NCBI GenBank assembly: GCA_030595585.1
Contig: JAUVCY010000011.1
Location: 1-14,760 of the forward strand
Length of the DNA: 14,760 nucleotides
Direction of reading: 5' to 3'
Source of the DNA: Thermoplasmatota archaeon
GTDB lineage: Archaea; Thermoplasmatota; Penumbrarchaeia; Penumbrarchaeales; Penumbrarchaeaceae
The notes under the pieces were generated by a model. That model saw only the letters and a list, made by a program, of their open reading frames with translations, was not told where the DNA came from and did no database searches. Shown here one piece after another: positions 1-4,528 of this stretch. Numbering within the stretch: position 1 is the first letter of the stretch; every line of letters starts with the position of its first letter. Both the position numbers and the translations under genes were made by a program.

Positions 1-174
1 GGACGTTTCCTTACACCCGAAGGTGTCAGGGTTAGTTACTACAGGTCCTGGCTTGAGGAGATAGATCTGACATTCGAAGAAGGTGAGGTCATTTACAGGG
101 TCCTGTTCAGGGGAGGCCGCAAAGAGATGATCGGCAAGGTCTGCCTACCTTCCAAGGCAGGGACAAAGGATTAG
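1..174 (+). CDS. C-terminal end of an unrecognised protein (5' end outside window)
   Basis: Frame 1 is open from the first base to a TAG at 172-174, giving the last 57 residues of a protein. The tail begins GRFLTPEGVRVSYYRSWLEE and ends in a lysine-rich stretch (PSKAGTKD). The codon pattern (AGG arginines, GAG/GAA-rich) matches the genes downstream, so it looks coding. I see no diagnostic motif and do not recognise the family. The stop lies 27 bases before the likely sfsA start on the same strand, so the two genes may be cotranscribed. Confidence 0.6.
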   Translation, partial: GRFLTPEGVRVSYYRSWLEEIDLTFEEGEVIYRVLFRGGRKEMIGKVCLPSKAGTKD

Positions 175-201
175 TGTGAGGGATCGATATACGAAACTGG
201 A

Positions 202-942
202 GTGAGGTCGGTGAAGGCCCCTGTCAATGAGAATGTCACGAGGTTATTCGATCTGCCGGTGGACGCCTCCGGGGTTCTGGTATCTCGAGATAATCGGTTT
301 CTTGCAGTTGTCGATGTAAATGGGGTGGAGGAGGAGGTCCACGTACACGATCCGGGCAGGTTGAAGGAGATCCTCTATCCCGGGAACGAGGTTCTGATCA
401 GAAGTGTGGAGAAACCAGGCAGGAGGACCCGGTGGGACATGATAGCCGGTAGGATAGGTGATAACTGGATATTGGTCCATTCCGGCTATCACCCCCAGAT
501 CTCCAGGAGGATCCTCGAGGATCCGGGACTTACCCCATTTCCACAATTCCGGATAGAGAGGGCCGAGGTCAAGTTCGGAAGCAGCAGATTGGATTATCTG
601 TTGAGCGATGGGAAGAGGCAGATGGTATTGGAGGTGAAGGGGTGTTCCCTGACAGTTGGATCAACGGCCCTCTTTCCGGATGCGCCCACCGTGAGGGGAA
701 GCAGGCACCTTAGGGAGCTGATATCACTTCATGATAAGGGATATCTGGCCTCGTTGATGATCCTGGTCCTGGGGCCCAGACCTGAAGAGTTCATGCCGAA
801 CCACACCATGGATCCAGATTTCTCAAGTGCATTCCGCGATGCCGTTAGATCGGGCGTTGATGTGAAGGCCGTGAGGGTGATATATGATGGGTCCACCGTT
901 TTTGCAGGTTCCAGGGTCCCTATCACGGCAGTGTGGTCATAG
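202..942 (+). CDS. sfsA: SfsA family protein (sugar fermentation stimulation protein homolog)
   Basis: 246 residues, the usual SfsA length. The N-terminal OB-like part carries the family signature HVHDPGRLKEILYPGNEV (about residues 47-64). The C-terminal half has a PD-(D/E)xK nuclease-like core: D131 in SSRLDYLL, then E144 and K146 in LEVKGCSL, followed by the conserved FPDAPTVRGSRHLREL block (about 159-173) and a DPDF motif near 204. In E. coli SfsA was named for an effect on maltose utilisation and binds DNA; the archaeal role is unknown, and the nuclease-like fold makes a nucleic-acid role more likely than a sugar one (inference). The start is GTG at 202, with a GGAG directly in front of it; GTG at 211 is an alternative. 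Family assignment is firm, biological role is not. Confidence 0.93.
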   Translation: MRSVKAPVNENVTRLFDLPVDASGVLVSRDNRFLAVVDVNGVEEEVHVHDPGRLKEILYPGNEVLIRSVEKPGRRTRWDMIAGRIGDNWILVHSGYHPQISRRILEDPGLTPFPQFRIERAEVKFGSSRLDYLLSDGKRQMVLEVKGCSLTVGSTALFPDAPTVRGSRHLRELISLHDKGYLASLMILVLGPRPEEFMPNHTMDPDFSSAFRDAVRSGVDVKAVRVIYDGSTVFAGSRVPITAVWS

Positions 943-943
943 A

Positions 944-953
944 TTATTTATAA
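944..953 (+). promoter_or_regulatory. TATA box upstream of the TerB-like gene
   Basis: The AT-rich block TTATTTATAA lies directly after the sfsA stop. Its centre is about 27 bases before the ATG at 976, which would put transcription start at or next to the start codon. No clear Shine-Dalgarno sequence precedes 976, which fits a leaderless transcript. Inferred from spacing and composition only. Confidence 0.5.
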
Positions 954-975
954 TCGGAATGTAGATGATAGGAAC

Positions 976-1347
976 ATGGTAAGAGATGATGAGTCGATTA
1001 CCGAGGCCGTATCCTACCTATTTATTGCTATGAGCGCAGCCGATTCGATGATATTGAAGGAGGAGGTGAACATAGCTGAAAAACTTGCCTCTGATTTCAA
1101 TATCAGCCAAACGCTCTGGAAGAAGGGGCTCGATCAGGCACTGATCACATTCATAAACGAGGGATGGGACCACCTTCCCGGGGTGATCGAGGACCTCTCA
1201 AAACAGCTTACGTTCGAGGAGAAGGAGGAGCTGGTGAACGACCTCTATGCCATAGCACTGATCGATGATGTGTTCCACCCACAGGAGGTGAAGATGCTCC
1301 GCCAGGTGTGTGAGGCATGGGGAATAGATTTTCAGGAGTACAGCTGA
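976..1347 (+). CDS. TerB-like (tellurite-resistance TerB fold) small helical protein
   Basis: 123 residues, acidic and predicted all-helical. Two helix pairs show the TerB-family pattern of a helix, an acidic turn and then a glutamate starting the next helix: AMSAADSMILKEEVNIAEKL (about 18-37) and YAIALIDDVFHPQEVKMLRQ (about 91-110). TerB-fold domains are often near membrane or stress-response proteins and are thought to bind metal through acidic residues; none of that is shown here. No signal peptide or membrane segment is visible, so it is probably cytosolic. It appears to have its own promoter and ends 100 bases before the converging stop of the GAF gene. The TerB assignment is by pattern only. 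Tellurite resistance itself should not be assumed. Confidence 0.72.
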   Translation: MVRDDESITEAVSYLFIAMSAADSMILKEEVNIAEKLASDFNISQTLWKKGLDQALITFINEGWDHLPGVIEDLSKQLTFEEKEELVNDLYAIALIDDVFHPQEVKMLRQVCEAWGIDFQEYS

Positions 1348-1354
1348 TCTGGAT

Positions 1355-1400
1355 CCCAACTTTGACAGATCAAATATGATCTGAGCCTGTCAATGTTGGG
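1355..1400. repeat. 46-bp palindromic element, copy 1
   Basis: The arms are CCCAACTTTGACAG (1355-1368) and CTGTCAATGTTGGG (1387-1400): 14-bp inverted repeats with one mismatched pair (T at 1361 against T at 1394). The core contains a nested palindrome GATCA-AATA-TGATC (1368-1381). The reverse complement of 4418-4463 matches this copy at 39 of 46 positions, so the two are one family in opposite orientations. It sits 7 bases after the TerB-like stop, between convergent genes. It could be a bidirectional terminator hairpin, a regulator binding site or a small dispersed palindromic repeat. Confidence 0.85.
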
Positions 1401-1405
1401 AGAAG

Positions 1406-1447
1406 CCTCACTTTGGGACTCGTTTGTAATTATATGTCAAAGTTAGG
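1406..1447. repeat. Degenerate palindrome next to copy 1
   Basis: Arms CCTCACTTTG (1406-1415) and CAAAGTTAGG (1438-1447) pair at 9 of 10 positions. The right arm with its flank, ATATGTCAAAGTTAGG (1432-1447), matches ATATGTCAATGTTGGG at 4448-4463 at 14 of 16 positions, so this looks like a decayed relative of the 46-bp element, 5 bases from copy 1. It ends directly at the stop codon of the minus-strand GAF gene. Kinship is inferred from the arm only; the centre does not align well. Confidence 0.5.
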
Positions 1448-1927
1448 CTACATGATCCTGGAGATAAGCGAGCATATCTCCTCCAACCATGTGCTCTCCT
1501 CTTTCGAGAACGGCCCCCTGACGTGTGAATCTATATCCAGCTCGCCTGCGATCTCGCCGCCCTTGAATATCGGTACAACGATCTCCGATCGTACGTTGAC
1601 GCTGCAGGATAGGTAGTTGTCCTGCGTGGTAACATCCTGTATCACGAACGTCTTTTCGCTCTGTGCGGCCTGTCCACATATTCCCTTTCCGAAAGGTATC
1701 CGCACGTGGTCGGTGGGCTCACCCACATAGGGCCCCAGAACCAGCTCCTTTTCCTTCTCATGGTCCACGAGGTAGAAGCCCACCCAGTGATAATGGTCTA
1801 TCCCTTTCGAGAGGATCTCGCATATGCTCCGGAGCTTCCCGTCCCTATCTCCTTCCCCATCGATCGTCGATATGATCCTGTCTGTCAACCTCTTGTATCT
1901 CTCTTCGATGTCGATCATGTGGTTCAC
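1448..1927 (-). CDS. GAF-domain protein, probable free methionine-(R)-sulfoxide reductase
   Basis: 159 residues forming a single GAF domain with the fRMsr (YebR-type) signatures: WVGFYLVD (48-55), GKGICG with C84, C108 in NYLSCSVNVRSEIVVP, E115, and LDIDSHVRGPFS (130-141) with D131 and D133. In characterised fRMsr enzymes the equivalents of C108 and C84 form the catalytic/resolving cysteine pair, and the acidic residues bind the substrate. The enzyme reduces free L-methionine-(R)-sulfoxide with thioredoxin-type reductant in the cytosol. The start is GTG at 1927; ATG at 1918 (Met4) is equally possible. It begins 9 bases after the ogg stop, so it is the last gene of a minus-strand operon. A non-catalytic ligand-binding GAF protein is the alternative, but the conserved cysteine pair argues against it. 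Confidence 0.8.
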   Translation of the reverse strand: MNHMIDIEERYKRLTDRIISTIDGEGDRDGKLRSICEILSKGIDHYHWVGFYLVDHEKEKELVLGPYVGEPTDHVRIPFGKGICGQAAQSEKTFVIQDVTTQDNYLSCSVNVRSEIVVPIFKGGEIAGELDIDSHVRGPFSKEESTWLEEICSLISRIM

Positions 1928-1936
1928 GCTTCATTC

Positions 1937-2626
1937 TCATTTGAATATATGGCCCGCCTCCTTGTACCATAGCAGAAGGTCAAGATGGGATAGAGGCACC
2001 GAGAGGTCGCTGGCAAGGTCCCTCATTCTCTCCTCGATATCAAGATACACCTTTTTACTTATTGAGCCGGGAACGGAGTCAATATAGCCGTAATTTACCA
2101 GGTTTCTCAGTATGTGGCGGTCCAATATGGCGATCTCCTCTCCAAGTCCGATGTTCCGAAGGAAATGGCTGGCCTCCTTGTAGCCGAGTCCTTTTACGTT
2201 CTCGACAAGCCACTCCCTTGCCGAGAGGCCGTCGTCGAACATCTCCAGCCTCTCTGCGAGTTGGATCCTTTTCCCATCGATGAACTGTTCCCGCGCCAGA
2301 AGGATGTATCCGGCCTTGTTGTTCTTGAAACGGACATCCGATATCCTGGCAAGGACCTCCTCTCTGGATCCCGATAGCAGCAGGTCGTCGTCACATAATC
2401 TTATGACCCGATCCCAACACAGTGTTGCCCTGGATTGGGGTGTTAACAGGCAGAAATGGAGCTCTTTGAGCATCCCCTCCTGATCACGGGTCCGCCAGAT
2501 GCTCCTGAACCTGGACAGGCTCTCCTCGATACTCCCTCTTACCGGCTCGTACAGGTCTTGCAGCTCGCTGATGTCATGGGGCACAGGTGGGATCATGATG
2601 TCGTGGTAGGTGAACCTTTCCCTCAT
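1937..2626 (-). CDS. ogg: 8-oxoguanine DNA glycosylase / AP lyase, archaeal Ogg2 family
   Basis: 229 residues, close to the Ogg2 norm of about 205-240. Recognisable blocks in order are ELHFCLLTPQSRA (55-67), VRFKNNKAGYI (98-108), the helix-hairpin-helix with catalytic lysine VKGLGYKEASHFLRNIG (144-160, K150), AILDRHILRNL with catalytic D169, and the C-terminal LDLLLWYKEAGHIFK. The chain ends in lysine, which in solved archaeal Ogg2 structures contributes to 8-oxoguanine recognition. The enzyme excises 8-oxoguanine and cuts the strand by beta-elimination, starting base excision repair. Its ATG overlaps the upstream gene's TGA (ATGA), with a GGAG a few bases ahead, indicating translational coupling. 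It sits beside a methionine-sulfoxide reductase gene, a shared oxidative-damage theme. Confidence 0.94.
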   Translation of the reverse strand: MRERFTYHDIMIPPVPHDISELQDLYEPVRGSIEESLSRFRSIWRTRDQEGMLKELHFCLLTPQSRATLCWDRVIRLCDDDLLLSGSREEVLARISDVRFKNNKAGYILLAREQFIDGKRIQLAERLEMFDDGLSAREWLVENVKGLGYKEASHFLRNIGLGEEIAILDRHILRNLVNYGYIDSVPGSISKKVYLDIEERMRDLASDLSVPLSHLDLLLWYKEAGHIFK

Positions 2627-3075
2627 TTCTCCATGCCCATGAAGGTCCTGATCCTGTTCCTGAGATTGGGTTTGAGGTCCTGTTCCATGCCGCCCCTGAT
2701 CTCCTCCTTCACCTGCTCGTACACCTTCATACGCTCCTCCTGTTCCACGGAGCTTATCTTTCTGAGTGTTTCAAGAAGGTCGAACTCATCCTTTTTGATG
2801 TTCTCATCGATAACGGCCTCCTTGAGGACCTCTTTGTACGTCTCCACCTCGTAGATGTGGTTGGTCCTGTCGTTCTTGATCGCGTCCAGTTCGTCTGCAG
2901 TAATGTTCGGCTCTCCCCCCTCCTCCACCAAAGCCATCACATCGTCCATGCTGTCATCCGACAACCCCAGCCTATCCTCAAGTATCAGGATGAGGCCACT
3001 CTCATCAAGGGATATGTAACCGTCCTCGGTTGCCTTTTTCATGAAGCTATAATAGATGTATTCTTCCCGATCCAT
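2623..3075 (-). CDS. Acidic helical protein with two internal repeats, unknown function
   Basis: 150 residues, strongly acidic, predicted helical, no signal peptide or membrane segment. Two segments align with each other: about 8-50 (YYSFMKKATEDGYISLDES and onward) and 79-122 (TYKEVLKEAVIDENIKKDEF and onward). They share a tyrosine, K-x-A, an acidic turn, I-x-x-DE and spaced leucines. The helix / acidic turn / glutamate-helix layout resembles TerB-like domains, but I cannot assign a family. The C-terminus turns basic (LRNRIRTFMGMEK). It is the first gene of the operon with ogg and the GAF reductase and overlaps ogg by 4 bases (ATGA), so its expression is tied to repair. A role in repair or stress response is inferred from context only. 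Confidence 0.72.
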   Translation of the reverse strand: MDREEYIYYSFMKKATEDGYISLDESGLILILEDRLGLSDDSMDDVMALVEEGGEPNITADELDAIKNDRTNHIYEVETYKEVLKEAVIDENIKKDEFDLLETLRKISSVEQEERMKVYEQVKEEIRGGMEQDLKPNLRNRIRTFMGMEK

Positions 3076-3110
3076 ACTACAACCCCGCTACAAGTCAATC
3101 ATCCGGGGAG

Positions 3111-3119
3111 TATTTAAAT
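3111..3119 (-). promoter_or_regulatory. TATA box for the minus-strand repair operon
   Basis: Read on the minus strand this is ATTTAAATA, a good archaeal TATA-type box. Its centre is about 40 bases upstream of the ATG ending at 3075, which would leave a leader of roughly 10-15 bases. I see no strong Shine-Dalgarno in that leader. Inferred from sequence and spacing. Confidence 0.5.
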
Positions 3120-3164
3120 CCAACCATCTTCCAATAAAACCACCGTGAAAGCAGTGGCCGATGG

Positions 3165-3173
3165 GTTTAAATC
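3165..3173 (+). promoter_or_regulatory. TATA box for the YbjQ-like gene
   Basis: GTTTAAATC lies with its centre about 31 bases before the ATG at 3201, so transcription would start within a few bases of the start codon (near-leaderless). It shares TTTAAAT with the divergent box at 3111-3119, about 50 bases away, giving a compact divergent promoter region. Confidence 0.5.
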
Positions 3174-3200
3174 GGTTTCATTCGATGTAATTGGTAGGAC

Positions 3201-3533
3201 ATGAGGGAGTTGGTGACGTTGATATTCGTAAATACCGAAACGATCGCGGGTAGGAGGATCGTTGAACACATGGGAATTGTCCAGGGTGCGACGATAAGGA
3301 CCAAGGACCTGGAAAACAAGTTGACCGCTTTCGTAAAAAGCATTGAGGGTGGGGAGATATCCAACTACACCGAGATGATGTACGATACCAGAAAGGAGGC
3401 CTTCGAGAGAATGGTACTGGAGGCAGACAAGCTGGGTGCGGATGGGATAGTCAACATCAGAATGGCCACGGCCAGCGTGGTTGCCGGCGCGGCCGAGATC
3501 ATATACTATGGGACTGCGGTCAAGCTGGAATGA
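3201..3533 (+). CDS. YbjQ / UPF0145 family protein
   Basis: 110 residues, matching the family's usual 100-110. Diagnostic parts are the N-terminal strand with NTETIAGRRIVEHMGIVQG (about 11-29), SIEGGEISNYTEMMYDTRKEAFERM (about 47-71), A-x-x-LGADGIVNIRM (about 74-88) and the terminal AEIIYYGTAVKLE. YbjQ proteins are small cytosolic ring-forming oligomers, sometimes described as putative heavy-metal-binding proteins, without an established function. The start at 3201 fits a leaderless transcript from the TATA box at 3165-3173. The gene is divergent from the repair operon and followed by the guide RNA and sirtuin genes. Confidence 0.9.
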   Translation: MRELVTLIFVNTETIAGRRIVEHMGIVQGATIRTKDLENKLTAFVKSIEGGEISNYTEMMYDTRKEAFERMVLEADKLGADGIVNIRMATASVVAGAAEIIYYGTAVKLE

Positions 3534-3578
3534 TATATCAGTAGATAGATTTGTAATGTTTAAGGGCGATCGGTATCT

Positions 3579-3637
3579 GGCATATGATGATAAGAGGGTT
3601 AGCTGATATGATGATGAGCCCTATGAGTGCTGATGCC
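3579..3637 (+). ncRNA. Predicted C/D box sRNA (2'-O-methylation guide)
   Basis: All parts of an archaeal C/D sRNA occur in order. Box C ATGATGA is at 3584-3590, a 12-nt guide at 3591-3602, box D' CTGA at 3603-3606, a 4-nt spacer, box C' ATGATGA at 3611-3617, a second 12-nt guide at 3618-3629, and box D CTGA at 3630-3633. GGCA (3579-3582) and TGCC (3634-3637) form a 4-bp terminal stem next to the C/D k-turn. Twelve-nt guides are the archaeal norm. Using the rule that the base paired to the fifth guide nucleotide from the D/D' box is methylated, the predicted targets are CUAACCCUCUUA (fifth base, C) and CACUCAUAGGGC (fifth base, C). A weak AT-rich box (TTTGTAATG, about 3550-3558) lies 25 bases upstream. 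The RNA would work with L7Ae, Nop5 and fibrillarin. Targets were not identified. Confidence 0.78.
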
Positions 3638-3639
3638 GT

Positions 3640-3644
3640 GGAGG
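3640..3644 (+). promoter_or_regulatory. Shine-Dalgarno site of the sirtuin gene
   Basis: GGAGG lies 7 bases before the ATG at 3652 and supports that start over Met4 (ATG at 3661). It lies just after the predicted end of the C/D sRNA, and partly within a small GTGGA-GGA-TCCAC dyad (3638-3650). Confidence 0.6.
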
Positions 3645-3651
3645 ATCCACA

Positions 3652-4398
3652 ATGGATCTCATGAAGGGTGCCGCCGATGCGGCAGAGCTGTTGTCAGGTA
3701 TATCGCCGATAATTGCCCTGACCGGGGCGGGCATCTCCGTGGAATCAGGGATTCCTCCCTTTCGCGGGCCAGGGGGCCTCTGGGAAAAGTACGATCCGGA
3801 TGAGTACGGCCATATCGACACATTTCATAAGGATCCCGGGAGGTCCTGGGAGATGCTCATTGAGATCATCGAGGGTTCTCTATCCGCAGGTCCCAATGAG
3901 GCTCACCTGTCCCTCTCGCGATTGGAGGAGAGGGGGATCATCGGACCTGTGATAACGCAGAATATCGATGGGCTGCATCAGGCCGGGGGGTCCAGGGATG
4001 TTCTTGAACTGCACGGAAATGCCCGGTCCATCACATGTACAGGATGTGGGAGGAGGGAGGAACTGCGCGACCTGAGCGCATTTTCCCCGAGATGCGGATG
4101 CGGGGGGTGGAAGAGGCCCGACATAGTTTTCTTCGGAGAGCCCCTTCCAGAGAGGGTACTTGCCAGGGCAGTAGTAAATGCCGAGATGGCCAGGGGGATA
4201 ATCGTGGTGGGAACGTCAGGAATAGTATATCCCGCAGCGATGATACCGGAGATCGTCAAGAGAAATGGAGGTAAGGTGGTGGAAATAAATCCCATTTCAA
4301 CCATCTACACCGATTCGATCACGGATGTTTTTCTGGAGTCATCTGCAACGCAAGGACTTGTGGCCCTGGAGGGATATCTTATGGGACAGGTAGCGTGA
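3652..4398 (+). CDS. NAD-dependent protein deacylase, Sir2 family (sirtuin)
   Basis: 248 residues, typical for prokaryotic sirtuins. NAD-binding motifs are GAGISVESGIPPFRGPGGLW (25-44), TQNIDGLH (102-109), catalytic H121 in ELHGN, FFGEPLP (160-166), GTSGIVYPAA (187-196) and EINP (211-214). A zinc site is formed by C129, C132, C148 and C150; the second half is C-x-C instead of the common C-x-x-C. The tyrosine and arginine that mark SIRT5-like desuccinylases (three and six residues after the tryptophan, W66) are replaced by L69 and I72, so lysine deacetylation is more likely. In other archaea a Sir2 enzyme acts on the chromatin protein Alba; the substrate here is unknown. A good Shine-Dalgarno precedes the ATG, and the gene directly follows the predicted C/D sRNA, so the two may share a transcript. 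Confidence 0.94.
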   Translation: MDLMKGAADAAELLSGISPIIALTGAGISVESGIPPFRGPGGLWEKYDPDEYGHIDTFHKDPGRSWEMLIEIIEGSLSAGPNEAHLSLSRLEERGIIGPVITQNIDGLHQAGGSRDVLELHGNARSITCTGCGRREELRDLSAFSPRCGCGGWKRPDIVFFGEPLPERVLARAVVNAEMARGIIVVGTSGIVYPAAMIPEIVKRNGGKVVEINPISTIYTDSITDVFLESSATQGLVALEGYLMGQVA

Positions 4399-4417
4399 GA
4401 TGTGGATAATTTTATCT

Positions 4418-4463
4418 CCCAACATTGAAGGGTTCAGATCAGATTCGATATGTCAATGTTGGG
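4418..4463. repeat. 46-bp palindromic element, copy 2 (inverted relative to copy 1)
   Basis: Arms CCCAACATTGA (4418-4428) and TCAATGTTGGG (4453-4463) are perfect 11-bp inverted repeats around a 24-base centre. Its reverse complement matches 1355-1400 at 39 of 46 positions with no gaps. It lies 19 bases after the sirtuin stop and only 7 bases before the TATA box of the 853-residue gene, so it could end sirtuin transcription, act as an operator for the surface-protein gene, or do both. Confidence 0.85.
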
Positions 4464-4470
4464 ATAGAGG

Positions 4471-4479
4471 TTATAAATA
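4471..4479 (+). promoter_or_regulatory. TATA box for the 853-residue surface-protein gene
   Basis: TTATAAATA is the best TATA-like box in the window. With the usual 25-27 base spacing, transcription would start near 4501, leaving a leader of roughly 28 bases before the ATG at 4529. The leader contains TCAACGTTGG (4509-4518), which resembles the right arm of the palindrome just upstream. Confidence 0.6.
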
Positions 4480-4528
4480 TCACCGGGTCATTTTATGATA
4501 TGACAATGATCAACGTTGGTGCTTTCGA

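Noticed and set aside
2415..2427. CAACAC-A-GTGTTG palindrome next to a CCCAAC string, resembling the 46-bp element's end.
   Set aside because: It lies inside the conserved ogg coding region and shares only the CCCAAC hexamer; most likely chance.
3638..3650. GTGGA-GGA-TCCAC hairpin over the sirtuin Shine-Dalgarno as a translational switch.
   Set aside because: A 5-bp stem with a 3-base loop is weak and common by chance; no ligand-binding structure is visible.
3584..3664. A 26-codon open frame upstream of the sirtuin, whose TGA overlaps the sirtuin's Met4 codon.
   Set aside because: Its methionine-rich start is fully explained by the repeated ATGATGA boxes of the C/D sRNA, and the sirtuin has a good Shine-Dalgarno at an earlier ATG, so a coupled leader peptide is not needed.
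4500..4518. TCAACGTTGG in the leader of the 853-residue gene as a further copy of the palindrome.
   Set aside because: Only one 10-base arm matches (9 of 10) and no left arm is visible; too short to call.
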